Source: an uncultured Erythrobacter sp.
GTDB taxonomy: Bacteria; Pseudomonadota; Alphaproteobacteria; Sphingomonadales; Sphingomonadaceae
Direction: 5' to 3'
DNA length: 64,000 nt
Assembly (NCBI GenBank): GCA_947493165.1
Contig: CANLPY010000002.1
Location: 434,001 to 498,000 of the forward strand
Under the pieces are notes generated by a model. That model saw nothing but the letters and a program-made list of their open reading frames with translations. It was not told where the DNA came from and searched no databases. Positions 24,074-33,683 of the stretch are shown one piece after another. The position numbers and the translations under genes were made by a program. Position 1 is the stretch's first letter, and each line of letters begins with the position of its first letter.

Positions 24074-24868
24074 ATGTCGCTAGGTCAGGATGTTGCTACC
24101 AATCTCCCATTTCTGCGCCGCTATGCGCGCGCATTGACAGGATCGCAGGCGACTGGCGATGCATTTGTCCGAGCGACTTTGGAGGCAGCTCTTGCAGACG
24201 AAGAGTTGAAACGATCCCTCGAAGAAGGGCGCGTTGCCCTTTACGCGGCGTTCAACAAGGTCTGGTCGAGCGCATATCTTGACGTTGATGAAGGTCGAAC
24301 CTCGACCGGAGAACATGAAGCGGCAGCAAATGAACGCCTGAGCGCGATTACACCGCTAAATCGTCAGGCTTTGTTACTTACCACTCTGGAGGACTTCACA
24401 CCTGCGCAAGCTGCTCAAATCATGGAGCTTGCTCCAGATGCGATCGAGAAACTTGTGCAAGAAGCAGTTACTGAGATTGATCGGGAATCGGCGACCAACG
24501 TTCTGATCATCGAAGACGAGCCGCTGATATCAATGCAGCTTGAAGATTTGGTCACCTCTCTTGGTCACACAATCTGCGGTACCGCCGCGACCCGCACGCA
24601 GGCGCAGGAAGTGGTTAGTCAAAAAACGCCTGGTTTGGTTCTAGCGGACATCCAGCTGGCTGATGGTTCGTCAGGGCTTGATGCTGTGGATGACATACTC
24701 TCGATTGGTGAAGTGCCGGTCATCTTCATTACAGCCTACCCAGAGCGCTTGCTTACCGGCGATCGACCAGAGCCGACCTACCTCGTGACCAAGCCCTTTG
24801 AGGAACGCACTGTAAGTGCAGCGATCAGTCAGGCGTTGTTCTTTGGGTCTAGCAAGCCGCTTGGCTAA
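24074..24868 (+). CDS. phyR: PhyR, anti-anti-sigma response regulator of the general stress response
   Basis: This 264-residue protein has the PhyR layout. An N-terminal sigma-like domain (about residues 5-130) mimics EcfG. A C-terminal receiver domain (VLIIEDEPLISMQLEDLV) has the phospho-acceptor Asp in VLADIQLADGSSG and the conserved Lys in YLVTKPFEERT. When phosphorylated it binds NepR and frees EcfG. GGAGG stands before the ATG. An exact sigma-EcfG promoter lies upstream, and the sensor kinase, nepR and ecfG follow, so the whole core pathway is here. Confidence 0.95.
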   Translation: MSLGQDVATNLPFLRRYARALTGSQATGDAFVRATLEAALADEELKRSLEEGRVALYAAFNKVWSSAYLDVDEGRTSTGEHEAAANERLSAITPLNRQALLLTTLEDFTPAQAAQIMELAPDAIEKLVQEAVTEIDRESATNVLIIEDEPLISMQLEDLVTSLGHTICGTAATRTQAQEVVSQKTPGLVLADIQLADGSSGLDAVDDILSIGEVPVIFITAYPERLLTGDRPEPTYLVTKPFEERTVSAAISQALFFGSSKPLG

Positions 24869-24916
24869 GTGTTTAGCGGATGGCCCGGACTAAGCTCAAA
24901 ATAGATGCCACGACTA

Positions 24917-26638
24917 CTATTCTCTTATCCGAAAGTCGTCTCTTTTGCGAACAGCAACTCTCAAGATGCAGCAAACGCCAGTGCGGTGAAAATGAAGCTC
25001 AACCGGTTGCTTTAACTCGTGAGCTACGATCTTTTGTATTAGATCAGTCCCGAACCCAGATTGTTGAGTCCCGCTGACTTGTGGCCCACCACTTTCTTGC
25101 CACTCGATTTCGACAAGGTGCGGTTGGACCAGCCGCCAATCGACAGAAACAGCACCGTGATCGTCGCTCAACGCGCCGTATTTGGCAGCGTTGGTGGCGA
25201 GTTCATGGATTGCCTGACCGAATGAAAGTGCGTCATTCGGCGCTAGCTCCACCGCCGGCCCTGACAGATTGACCTGATCGCCATGTCCAGAGCCGACATG
25301 CGCCAGTTCTGCCTCAATCACGCTACGCAATGGGGTCGTGCCCCACTCGGATTGTGTCAGCAGATCGTGCGTGGCTGACAAAGCGCGAATGCGCCCTTCT
25401 AAACTATGCGCGAACTCATCCAGAGTGTTGGACCGGCGGCGCGTGAGCGATAAAATCGACAAGACATTGGCCAATGTATTCTTTACCCGGTGGTTGAGCT
25501 CGCGCGTGAGCGAATTGCGGATCGAATATTGCTCTTCAAAAAAGGCTAAGCGACCGGCATCCTTCGCAGCTTGGCGAGACACCATATGCGCCAATATAAA
25601 AAGCAGAACCGCGACAGAGAAACCGAACAGAAGCGTCGCATAAGACATCGCGGTCAAGAAACCGGCTGGAGGTGAAGCAATTGCAAGGGTGAAGCGTCTG
25701 TCCGCGATTAAGACTGGCTGTTCAATCACATCGTCTGCTGCCGTAAAACTTCCCATCGATGCGACTAGATTTTCGGGACGAGCGACATCGTCATATAGGC
25801 GGGCTCTGATTGCAGGATCAGAAGAGCTATCCAGCGCAGCCTGCAAAAGGGCGAGGCCATCAAAGGGAACAAAGACAAAACCGGAAGGTGAATTTTCAGC
25901 AAGCGCGAACGTACGGCCAACCGGCATTACGATCGCAAAGTCCGGTGCGTCTTCATTATCCCGTACTGCAGCGTCAAACAATATTTGCGTCGCGGTCGGC
26001 CCACCGTTTACAGCAGCTCGTTCAAGGGCGCGCCGAACCAATGGAGCAGCAGCAGTATCTTGAGCAATCGCTGAACCGGAACCTCCATTGCCTAGTTCAA
26101 ATGATCGCACCAAAGCGCTTGACGCGGTTGGCGATCCATCAACGGCTACCTGCGCCCCTTTGAGCTCTGCCCAGCCAATCCCGAAAGCCCCTTGCGTATC
26201 GCGGCCCAACTCAAGCTGGCTGGCGTATTTCGCGAATAATTCCGCATCTGGCGTATCAACGCTTGCGAGCAGAGCGGCTCCTGCACGCAGATATGACGTC
26301 GCATCGCTGACGCGGTGGCTCAATGCTGACTCAACTGCTCGCGCCGCCTCTTGAAGTTTTGCATTCTCTGTTTGGCGTGCTTTGCTCTCAATCGCAAAGA
26401 CACTCAGAAGCGTAACCGCCATGATAACCGCGAATAACGAAGCGGGCACGGCGCGCGGAAAGTTAAGCAACCAATCGCGCACCTGGTGCGCCTTGCTGCT
26501 CGATTTAATAGGAGATCCCTCTGCCTCTAACACTTTCAGCCCATTAATTTGCCTACCAGCACGGAACCATACATAAGCATGTTCGTTCCCACGTTGATAA
26601 GAATTGATATCGCCATACTGGCGCAACTTTTGATGCAA
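24917..26638 (-). CDS. PhyK-like sensor histidine kinase with CHASE-type sensor
   Basis: The frame gives 573 residues. A membrane helix (SLFAVIMAVTLLSVFAIES) precedes a periplasmic CHASE-like domain. A second helix (ATLLFGFSVAVLLFILAHMV) leads into a HisKA_2/HWE-type kinase with the H-box RELNHRVKNTLANVLSIL, then the N-box segment HELATNAAKYGALS and a glycine-rich GFGTDLIQKIV. Such kinases next to phyR phosphorylate it. The first 35 to 50 codons overlap the nepR-ecfG promoter, so translation may start later, for example at GTGs at 26533 or 26482. It converges on phyR. Confidence 0.85.
   Translation of the reverse strand: MHQKLRQYGDINSYQRGNEHAYVWFRAGRQINGLKVLEAEGSPIKSSSKAHQVRDWLLNFPRAVPASLFAVIMAVTLLSVFAIESKARQTENAKLQEAARAVESALSHRVSDATSYLRAGAALLASVDTPDAELFAKYASQLELGRDTQGAFGIGWAELKGAQVAVDGSPTASSALVRSFELGNGGSGSAIAQDTAAAPLVRRALERAAVNGGPTATQILFDAAVRDNEDAPDFAIVMPVGRTFALAENSPSGFVFVPFDGLALLQAALDSSSDPAIRARLYDDVARPENLVASMGSFTAADDVIEQPVLIADRRFTLAIASPPAGFLTAMSYATLLFGFSVAVLLFILAHMVSRQAAKDAGRLAFFEEQYSIRNSLTRELNHRVKNTLANVLSILSLTRRRSNTLDEFAHSLEGRIRALSATHDLLTQSEWGTTPLRSVIEAELAHVGSGHGDQVNLSGPAVELAPNDALSFGQAIHELATNAAKYGALSDDHGAVSVDWRLVQPHLVEIEWQESGGPQVSGTQQSGFGTDLIQKIVAHELKQPVELHFHRTGVCCILRVAVRKRDDFRIRE
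26563..26587 (+). promoter_or_regulatory. Sigma-EcfG promoter of nepR-ecfG
   Basis: GGAAC (26563-26567), 16 bases, CGTT (26584-26587) is an exact sigma-EcfG consensus match. It lies 84 bases before nepR and inside the longest reading of the divergent kinase gene. Confidence 0.75.
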
Positions 26639-26670
26639 CTGGTTTCAGACAGAGTTTAGTACCCACGCTC

Positions 26671-26874
26671 ATGACTTCAGGAAAAAAGCCAACCTTGGGC
26701 AAAGAGGACGATCAACCCTCTGTCTCTAGCGGTAAACAGGGGCAACAACCCCAATGGGCAGATGGGCTCAAGCAGCTGTACGATGCGGTGGTCGATGAAC
26801 CACTGCCTGACAGTTTCAAAGATCTTTTGTCTCAATTGGACGATAAAAGCTCAGACGAAAGCAGCCAAAATTAA
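26671..26874 (+). CDS. nepR: NepR, anti-sigma factor of the general stress response
   Basis: This 67-residue protein carries the NepR core near its centre, ADGLKQLYDAVVDEPLPDSF followed by KDLLSQLD, flanked by disordered tails. NepR holds EcfG inactive until phosphorylated PhyR displaces it. The stop overlaps the ecfG start (TAATG), so the two are coupled. An exact sigma-EcfG promoter stands upstream. Confidence 0.93.
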   Translation: MTSGKKPTLGKEDDQPSVSSGKQGQQPQWADGLKQLYDAVVDEPLPDSFKDLLSQLDDKSSDESSQN

Positions 26875-27482
26875 TGGCTGTGGCAGAACGCTCAGTAGCC
26901 GAAAAGGCTGACTTCAAACGCGAACTCACAGAGGTGGTCCCGCACCTACGCGCGTTTGCGCGCGGTCTTTGTGGCCGGCCTGATATGGCCGACGATCTTG
27001 TGCAAGAAACAATGCTCAAAGCTTGGGCCGCACAAGAGCGGTTTGAACCTGGCACATCCATGCGAGCTTGGACCTTTGTCATTCTTCGTAATGCTTACCT
27101 CACTGACATGAGACGCAATCGCTTTCGAGGCGATTATGATGAAACCGTGGCTGAGAAGGTATTGACCGCGCCAGCAGGCCAAGAAGAACCAATCCACCTT
27201 TCCGATATGCACCGCGCGCTGTTAACATTACCTCCAGAACGGCGCGAAGCACTTTTGCTCGTGGGCGCTGGTGGCTTTTCTTACGAAGAAGCAGCCCAGA
27301 TTTGCGGCTGCGCTGTTGGCACTATCAAAAGCCGGGTTGGTCGGGCGCGGGCAACACTTAATGATATGCTGGCCGAAGGAAATATCCCTCAGCGGTCGGT
27401 TGACGACGATACTGCACACCGCGCCATCCTAGAAGAGTTGGACGATGTAGCCAGCGGCAAAAGCGAATCTGCGAAGCCCTAA
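26874..27482 (+). CDS. ecfG: EcfG, general stress sigma factor (ECF15)
   Basis: This 202-residue ECF sigma factor has region 2 (LRAFARGLCGRPDMADDLVQ and ETMLKAWAAQERFEPGT, then MRAWTFVILRNAYLTDMRR) and region 4 (LLTLPPERREALLLVGAGGF then YEEAAQICGCAVGTIKSRVG). Its place after nepR and beside phyR identifies it as EcfG. It would read the GGAAC-N16/17-CGTT promoters found here. The C-terminal tail after region 4 is acidic and variable. Confidence 0.94.
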   Translation: MAVAERSVAEKADFKRELTEVVPHLRAFARGLCGRPDMADDLVQETMLKAWAAQERFEPGTSMRAWTFVILRNAYLTDMRRNRFRGDYDETVAEKVLTAPAGQEEPIHLSDMHRALLTLPPERREALLLVGAGGFSYEEAAQICGCAVGTIKSRVGRARATLNDMLAEGNIPQRSVDDDTAHRAILEELDDVASGKSESAKP

Positions 27483-27493
27483 TGCGGGATGAG

Positions 27494-28774
27494 CTATCCC
27501 TTCGAGCGATCAACCGCGCTGGTCACTGCAACATTCATCGTCACATTTGCCAATGTCCGCATGATATCCGGCAGCATTTCAACAGCTACTAGCAGAGCCA
27601 GCGGTTCAATCGGGACACCCATCGCCAACGCAATCGGGCCGATTGAAACGACAAAACTTATTGAGCCAGGCAGGCTCACCGAGCCAACGCTGATAATCAG
27701 CGCGACCATGATGCCTGCAAAGGCAATTGCGGGGGTGATCTCCACTCCAACTAGTGCAGCAACGTAAAGCGCCACCGCCATATTCATCGCCGGACTGGTT
27801 GCGCGAAAAATCGCAACCGCCAAAGGTAGCACAAACTCACTTGTTTCTTCGCGCAACTTTAGGCGCGTCGCGCTATCCAGCATAGCAGGCAGGCTAGCGA
27901 GTGAGCTTTGTGTCGAGACAGCCACGGCTTGCGCAGGAAGCACTGCCTTAGCGAACCGAAGCGGGTTTATACCTCCAAGCGCCCAAGCGAGAATATACGC
28001 AAAGCCGAGGATGAATGCTCCCATCGCTGACACGATCAAAATGTAATGCGCGAGAGCCGCAAACGCGCCGCTGCCGCTCTTCAGGCCCACACCAAAAGCC
28101 AGAGCGAACACACCCACCGGTGCGGCCCACAAGACCCAGCCAATAATCATTAGCATTGCGTTTGCCAGCGCGTGGAAGAACCCGAGCATCCGCTCGCTTT
28201 GCGCCGCCGGCAGCCGAGAGGTAGCAATGGCAAACAAGGCAAAGAATATAGTCAGTGGCAACATAGCGGTTTCGGCAGCTGCCGAGATCACATTAGGCGA
28301 GATAAGCGAGGTAAGAAATGCAAAAATATTGGGCACTTCGCTGGCCCCGCTCGGTGCGTCGGCCAGAAACGCGTCGGCTCCTTCAGGTATCGGAAACGCC
28401 GCGAGAGCCAGCGGCATGACTGCTGCGGTAAAAATGCCGCCAGCGATCAGAACGCCAAACACCAGAGTAAGAAAACGCCGCGCCGCAGCGCCTGCGCGCG
28501 CCGCCTCTGCCATTTGCGCGATGCCCAACACCAAAAGGGCCGCGACCAGCGGAATGATCGTCATTTGTAAGGCGCGAAGCCACAACGATCCAACCAGAGA
28601 AACGGAGTCTTTGATCCACCCTGCAAGCTCAGCCTGCGCTAAGATCATTCCAAGTGCCAATCCAGCGATCAGGCCGCCAAGCGTAAGCCGAACGGGAAGC
28701 CGAATGGCGACCAGCTCAAACCGTTGACCGCCAAGCTCACCCGCCGACGGGCCGTTGTCATCACTCAAAATCAT
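27494..28774 (-). CDS. Dicarboxylate/amino acid:cation symporter (DAACS family)
   Basis: This 426-residue membrane protein resembles the GltP/DctA family. The segment SLWLRALQMTIIPLVAALLV corresponds to the first hairpin region, and the serine-rich VSTQSSLASLPAML corresponds to the hairpin HP1 (SSSSAATLP in homologues). ATSPAMNMAVALYVAALVG corresponds to the NMDG-like region. It likely imports C4-dicarboxylates or acidic amino acids with Na+ or H+. The substrate motif is not close to GltP, so the substrate is uncertain. It is convergent with ecfG. Confidence 0.88.
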   Translation of the reverse strand: MILSDDNGPSAGELGGQRFELVAIRLPVRLTLGGLIAGLALGMILAQAELAGWIKDSVSLVGSLWLRALQMTIIPLVAALLVLGIAQMAEAARAGAAARRFLTLVFGVLIAGGIFTAAVMPLALAAFPIPEGADAFLADAPSGASEVPNIFAFLTSLISPNVISAAAETAMLPLTIFFALFAIATSRLPAAQSERMLGFFHALANAMLMIIGWVLWAAPVGVFALAFGVGLKSGSGAFAALAHYILIVSAMGAFILGFAYILAWALGGINPLRFAKAVLPAQAVAVSTQSSLASLPAMLDSATRLKLREETSEFVLPLAVAIFRATSPAMNMAVALYVAALVGVEITPAIAFAGIMVALIISVGSVSLPGSISFVVSIGPIALAMGVPIEPLALLVAVEMLPDIMRTLANVTMNVAVTSAVDRSKG

Positions 28775-28895
28775 TCCCCTTTAAGGCGCTGTGCCCTTCC
28801 CTTTGCGCGATAACCGCGTCAGAAGCGCCTGACAAATTGCAGGTGACAGCCCGCAAATGATTGATCGCAGAGTTACGGGGAAAGCAGACACCGCC

Positions 28896-30233
28896 ATGGC
28901 ACGCAAATTCTTTGGCACAGATGGCATTCGGGGCCGCACCAACAGCAAAGTCATGACGTCAGAAATGGCGATGAAAGTCGGCCAGGCGGCCGGCGGGCAC
29001 TTCATGCGAGGCGATCATCGCCACCGCGTTGTCATCGGCAAGGATACGCGCCTTTCTGGCTATATGATTGAAAGCGCTTTGGTCGCTGGGTTCACCAGCG
29101 TCGGCATGGATGTGATCATGACCGGTCCGATCCCGACACCAGCCATCGCACTACTCACGCGCGAGATGCGAGCGGACCTTGGCGTGATGATTTCAGCCAG
29201 TCACAATCCGTATGAGGACAATGGGATCAAGCTGTTCGGGCCGGACGGCTTCAAATTGTCTGATGAGGATGAGGCTGAAATTGAACGGCTGCTGGAACTG
29301 CAACCAGCCCTCGTCGATGCCTCACAAATTGGGCGTGCGCGCCGCATTGAGGACGCGCGTGGGCGTTATATCCATGCACTCAAACAATCGGTTTCTGATG
29401 AAACCCGCTTTGATCGCCTGAAGGTTGTGGTCGATTGCGCCAACGGGGCCGCTTATCAGGTCGCCCCATCGGCAATTTGGGAATTGGGCGCAGAAGTGAT
29501 CACGATTGGCGTGACGCCCAATGGCACAAACATCAATGATGGGGTCGGCTCAACCGCTATCGAAGCCCTGCAATCGAAAGTGGTCGAGGAACAGGCCGAC
29601 ATCGGCATCGCGCTTGATGGTGACGCAGACCGGTTAATCGTCGTCGATGAAAAAGGGCGCGCGGTTGATGGTGACCAGATCATGGCGCTGATCGCGGGGC
29701 GGATGCACGAAAAAGGCGCGCTAAAGGGCGGCGGGGTCGTCGCGACGGTCATGTCGAACCTAGGTCTGGAGCGCTATCTTGAGAGCATCGGGTTGACGCT
29801 TGAGAGGACGAAAGTTGGCGATCGCTATGTCTTGAAGCGGATGAAAGAAGGCGGATTTAACATTGGCGGAGAGCAATCTGGCCATATGATCTTGCTCGAC
29901 CATGCGACCACGGGTGACGGGTCAGTCGCGGCGCTGCGTGTCCTGTCCAGCCTCGTGCGGGAAAACAACCCTGCAAGCGAGATGTTGCATGTGTTCGATC
30001 CCGTACCGCAATTGCTCAAGAATGTCGTTTTTGAAGGCGCTGACCCGCTAGAGGCGGATAGCGTCAAATCCGTCATTGCAGAGGCGGAACGTGAACTGGC
30101 AGGCAAAGGCCGTCTGGTCATTCGCAAATCGGGCACTGAACCCAAAATCCGGGTTATGGCCGAAGGCGACGATGAAGCGCAGGTCGAAGCGGTGGTTAAC
30201 CGCATTTGCGACGCTGTACGCGCGGCAGCCTAA
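28896..30233 (+). CDS. glmM: Phosphoglucosamine mutase
   Basis: From the ATG at 28896 the product has 445 residues and begins [16 protein letters not shown], the GlmM signature. The phosphoserine is in [18 protein letters not shown], metal binding in [16 protein letters not shown], sugar specificity in [19 protein letters not shown], and phosphate binding in [17 protein letters not shown]. It converts glucosamine-6-phosphate to glucosamine-1-phosphate for peptidoglycan and LPS. The frame extends 13 codons upstream, but family length favours 28896. DUF1272 and thiD follow closely. Confidence 0.96.
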   Translation: MARKFFGTDGIRGRTNSKVMTSEMAMKVGQAAGGHFMRGDHRHRVVIGKDTRLSGYMIESALVAGFTSVGMDVIMTGPIPTPAIALLTREMRADLGVMISASHNPYEDNGIKLFGPDGFKLSDEDEAEIERLLELQPALVDASQIGRARRIEDARGRYIHALKQSVSDETRFDRLKVVVDCANGAAYQVAPSAIWELGAEVITIGVTPNGTNINDGVGSTAIEALQSKVVEEQADIGIALDGDADRLIVVDEKGRAVDGDQIMALIAGRMHEKGALKGGGVVATVMSNLGLERYLESIGLTLERTKVGDRYVLKRMKEGGFNIGGEQSGHMILLDHATTGDGSVAALRVLSSLVRENNPASEMLHVFDPVPQLLKNVVFEGADPLEADSVKSVIAEAERELAGKGRLVIRKSGTEPKIRVMAEGDDEAQVEAVVNRICDAVRAAA

Positions 30234-30253
30234 CCCCAAAAGGAACCATACCA

Positions 30254-30478
30254 ATGCTGGAAATGCGACCTGATTGTGAGCGCTGCGGCACTGATTTGCG
30301 CGCAGAAGCATCGGGCGCATTTATCTGCAGCTTCGAATGCACTTTTTGTACAGAGTGCGCGGATCAATTGGACGATCAATGTCCCAATTGCGGCGGCGAG
30401 TTAATGGACCGGCCCACTCGAGCACAGGCGCTTCAAACCAACTTTCCGCCATCTACTGAACGGAAATACAAGGGGTGA
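30254..30478 (+). CDS. DUF1272 zinc-ribbon-like protein
   Basis: This 74-residue protein starts MLEMRPDCERCGTDL and has four Cys pairs: CERC, CSFECTFCTEC and CPNC. This is the DUF1272 pattern, in which the cysteines probably bind zinc. Function is unknown. It lies 20 bases after glmM, and its stop overlaps the thiD start, so it is in a glmM-DUF1272-thiD transcript. Confidence 0.9.
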   Translation: MLEMRPDCERCGTDLRAEASGAFICSFECTFCTECADQLDDQCPNCGGELMDRPTRAQALQTNFPPSTERKYKG

Positions 30479-31275
30479 GTAAGCGTCCTCCCCGCATTCT
30501 GACAATTGCTGGCTCCGATTCCTCTGGCGGCGCGGGCATTCAGGCAGACATCAAGACGATCACCATGCTCAGCGGTTATGCGATGACCGCGATTACTGCG
30601 ATCACTGCGCAAAACACAAAAGGCGTGCAGGCCGCCGAAATCCTTGCCCCAGATATGGTAAGAAAACAAATCGCCAGTTGTATCGACGATATTGGCGAAG
30701 ACGCGGTCAAGATCGGTATGGTGGGCAGCGCCGCCAATGCGATCGCGATAGAGCAAGCGCTCGTGGACACTGGCGAGAACATTGTCTTCGATCCCGTGAT
30801 GGTCGCGACCAGCGGCGCACCGCTAGCCGATGAGGAAACGCGGGCTGCATTTCGCCGTTTGATGGCATTTTCAACCGTCGTCACCCCAAACCTGCCAGAG
30901 CTTGCCGCGCTGACAGGTATGCCCTGCGACACCGACGACAGCGTCGCCGCAGCCGCCCAATATCTGATGGACCGCCACGGTTGTTCAGTCCTGGTGAAAG
31001 GCGGTCATGCAGAAGGTGATCAAGTGACTGACACTCTGTTCAGCTCAGAAGGCCGCCATGCGAGTTTTACGGATGACCGCATTGATACGCGCCACACACA
31101 TGGCACTGGCTGCACTCTTTCTGCGGCCATTGCTACGCTTTTAGGGCATGGCTTATGGCTAGAAGATGCGGTTCGCATTGCGCGGCAGTTCGTGCGCGGA
31201 GCCTTGATAAACGCGCCGGGTTTTGGAGCGGGCGCTGGCCCGCTCGGCCATCAGGCCGTGAGGCAAAATTCCTGA
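30475..31275 (+). CDS. thiD: Hydroxymethylpyrimidine (phosphate) kinase
   Basis: This 266-residue protein starts at a GTG overlapping the previous stop (GTGA), with AAGGGG just upstream. Motifs are ILTIAGSDSSGGAGIQADIK at the N-terminus, DPVMVATSGAPL, TPNLPELAALTGM, VLVKGGHAEGDQVTDTLF and THGTGCTLSAAIAT, where the Asp of the anion hole is replaced by the family's usual GTGC. ThiD phosphorylates HMP and HMP-P in thiamine synthesis. Confidence 0.94.
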   Translation: MSKRPPRILTIAGSDSSGGAGIQADIKTITMLSGYAMTAITAITAQNTKGVQAAEILAPDMVRKQIASCIDDIGEDAVKIGMVGSAANAIAIEQALVDTGENIVFDPVMVATSGAPLADEETRAAFRRLMAFSTVVTPNLPELAALTGMPCDTDDSVAAAAQYLMDRHGCSVLVKGGHAEGDQVTDTLFSSEGRHASFTDDRIDTRHTHGTGCTLSAAIATLLGHGLWLEDAVRIARQFVRGALINAPGFGAGAGPLGHQAVRQNS

Positions 31276-31298
31276 GTAATCCAGCCTAAGAATTCGCC

Positions 31299-32171
31299 TT
31301 AGCGATCCAGCTCGTAAAACTCTGAGATATGTTGCCACGCCTCATTCGCTGTCTCGCACCAATGGAACAGGTCGAGGTCCTTCTTTGAAATCGTGCCTTC
31401 TTCGGCAATCGCTTCAAAGTTGACAACGCGGCTCCAGAATTCCTTACCGAACAGCAGGATTGGGATCGGCTTCATCTTGCCGGTTTGGATGAGAGTCAGC
31501 AGCTCGAAAAATTCATCGAACGTGCCAAATCCGCCGGGGAACACCGCGACCGCTCTCGCCCGCAGCAAGAAATGCATCTTGCGCAAAGCGAAATAGTGAA
31601 AATTGAGCGATAAGTACGGCGTCACATAGGAGTTCGGCGCTTGCTCATGTGGCAGAATGATATTGAGCCCGATCGATTCAGCGCCTGCATCCGAAGCTCC
31701 GCGATTGGCCGCCTCCATAATCGACGGCCCGCCGCCCGAACACACGACGAATTGCCGTTTGCCGTCTTCAATGATGGCCTTTTCAGAGACCATTTTCGCC
31801 AGCGTATGAGCCTCGGTGTAATACTTAGCTTTGGCAGCGAGATTGGCCGCAACTTTCTGGTCGTATTCGCTGCCATCTTTCGCGGCTTCAACCTTGGCAT
31901 CCGCCTCTTCAGGAGAAGGAATTCGCGCCGAACCATACATTACCAGTGTTGATCCGACCCGCGCTTCATCCAGAAGCATTTCTGGCTTCAGCAGTTCTAG
32001 CTGGAACCGCACCGGGCGCAGTTCTTCACGAAGCATGAAATCAACATCGCGAAACGCCAGCTTATAGGCGGGATGCTCTGTCTGCGGGGTGCGGTCGGGC
32101 GCATCCTCTGCAAAGCGAGCTTCCTGCTCAGCGCGGTAGAACTTGCGGTCGGTGAGGTCTTTTTCAGTCAT
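31299..32171 (-). CDS. LOG family protein (TIGR00730-like)
   Basis: This 290-residue protein contains the two LOG motifs: CSGGGPSIMEAANRGA (GGGxxGxMxAxxxGA-like) and FPGGFGTFDEFFELLTLIQT (PGGxGTxxE). The domain occupies about residues 75-280, with a longer N-terminal extension than short LOG proteins. Relatives act as nucleotide 5'-monophosphate phosphoribohydrolases, making free bases or cytokinins in plants and some bacteria. The bacterial role of this long form is not settled. It is convergent with thiD. Confidence 0.85.
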   Translation of the reverse strand: MTEKDLTDRKFYRAEQEARFAEDAPDRTPQTEHPAYKLAFRDVDFMLREELRPVRFQLELLKPEMLLDEARVGSTLVMYGSARIPSPEEADAKVEAAKDGSEYDQKVAANLAAKAKYYTEAHTLAKMVSEKAIIEDGKRQFVVCSGGGPSIMEAANRGASDAGAESIGLNIILPHEQAPNSYVTPYLSLNFHYFALRKMHFLLRARAVAVFPGGFGTFDEFFELLTLIQTGKMKPIPILLFGKEFWSRVVNFEAIAEEGTISKKDLDLFHWCETANEAWQHISEFYELDR

Positions 32172-32435
32172 CTTTGCGCCTTAGGCTGGGCAGCAGCGCT
32201 GGGCAAGACACTGGTTTGCCACATGTTGAAGCTGGATGACCGGTCAGCATTCGACCTTCAATCGACGCAGTCAAAGCCCGCCGTCTTGTCATTAGACGGC
32301 AGAGCAATGTCGCGGCGCGTTTGGCCATCTAAAACCTCAAGTCGCTGGATTGCTTGCCCTCACCCCGCGATTCCGTTAGTTTTCCATCCAAGTCCTCGCA
32401 TCAAATCGATGCGAGAGGAGAAGAAAGAGTAAGTT

Positions 32436-33683
32436 ATGGCGGATGTCACTCCGCCGGACGGATATAAGAACGCTGGCACAAAACGGGGACGCAAGTCCGG
32501 CAAAGTAGCCGATTTTCGCTACAAGCGCGCCCACCAGCCCGATGACCGCAATTGCGCCTCTAATGGACGGGGTAGCGATCATGCGCCTGCTAAGGGCGAC
32601 ACCGCCAAACCCCAGCCATTCGCTCGTGGCCACCGGAAACAACGGCCGAATGAGGCCTATGCGGCACTTGATCTGGGCACCAACAATTGCCGTCTTTTGA
32701 TCGCGCGGCCATCCGGTAAGGACTTCACCGTCATCGATGCTTTCAGCCGGGTCGTAAAACTGGGTGAAGATTTGGCCAGCACTGGCCGGCTATCAGACGA
32801 TGCGATGGACCGGGCCCTTGGGGCATTGTCCATTTGCGCGGATAAGCTTCGCCGCCGCAATGTGCGCCTTGCCAGATCCGTTGCGACCGAGGCCTGCCGC
32901 AGGGCCGTTAACGGGGCAGAGTTCATTGAGCGGGTCCACCGAGAAACCGGCATCGTCCTTGATATTATCAGCGCAGAGGAAGAAGCGCGCCTTGCGGTGT
33001 TGGGTTGCCATATCCTGCTGGAAGACCGCGAAAGCCCGGCCGTCATCTTCGACATTGGTGGAGGTTCAACAGAGCTCGTCTTGCTAGAGGCGGGTGGGAA
33101 GATTCCCCGCATTATCGATTGGCAAAGCGTCCCATGGGGCGTGGTCTCACTGACTGACACTGTTGCTCAAGAAGAAGAAAGCAGCGAGGCTCGCATGGCG
33201 CGCTATACGGAAATGCGGCGCGTGGTTGCAGAGAGCTTCGCACCCTTTGCTGAGCGTATCAGCGAGGCAGCGGGGCTACCAGATCTACGGCTTCTGGGCA
33301 CAAGCGGCACAGTGACGACACTTGCCAGCCTGCATCTTGAGCTACCGCATTATGATCGCAAGGCCGTTGACGGGCTAATCGTGCCATCTGGCTCCATGCG
33401 CGAAATTAGCGAGCGATTGTCTCAGATGTCGCTAGCAGAACGTGGTGAATTGCCATGTATAGGGAGTGACCGGGCTGACTTGGTGGTCGCCGGATGTGCA
33501 ATCTTAGAAGTCATTCTTGATCTATGGCCAGCCGAACGCTTAGGAGTCGCAGATCGCGGCATTCGCGAGGGTATATTGCGAAGCCTGATGGCCGCTGAAC
33601 GACAAGCGGAGCGGTCAGTGCAAGCGCTTCAGAAATTGCGCTCTGATGACAATTCATCACCACAAGCTGGGGACAAGAAATGA
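32436..33683 (+). CDS. Ppx/GppA family phosphatase
   Basis: This 415-residue protein contains the sugar-kinase-like phosphatase core from about residue 70: AYAALDLGTNNCRLLIARP, then SVATEACRRAVNG, VLDIISAEEEARLAVLGC, and the phosphate loop VIFDIGGGSTELVLLE and LLGTSGTVTTLASLHLELP. Family members hydrolyse polyphosphate or pppGpp. The N-terminal 65 residues are basic and low-complexity (GRKSGKVADFRYKRAHQPDD), an unusual extension that could be a later start artefact. Its stop overlaps the rlmE start. Confidence 0.9.
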   Translation: MADVTPPDGYKNAGTKRGRKSGKVADFRYKRAHQPDDRNCASNGRGSDHAPAKGDTAKPQPFARGHRKQRPNEAYAALDLGTNNCRLLIARPSGKDFTVIDAFSRVVKLGEDLASTGRLSDDAMDRALGALSICADKLRRRNVRLARSVATEACRRAVNGAEFIERVHRETGIVLDIISAEEEARLAVLGCHILLEDRESPAVIFDIGGGSTELVLLEAGGKIPRIIDWQSVPWGVVSLTDTVAQEEESSEARMARYTEMRRVVAESFAPFAERISEAAGLPDLRLLGTSGTVTTLASLHLELPHYDRKAVDGLIVPSGSMREISERLSQMSLAERGELPCIGSDRADLVVAGCAILEVILDLWPAERLGVADRGIREGILRSLMAAERQAERSVQALQKLRSDDNSSPQAGDKK

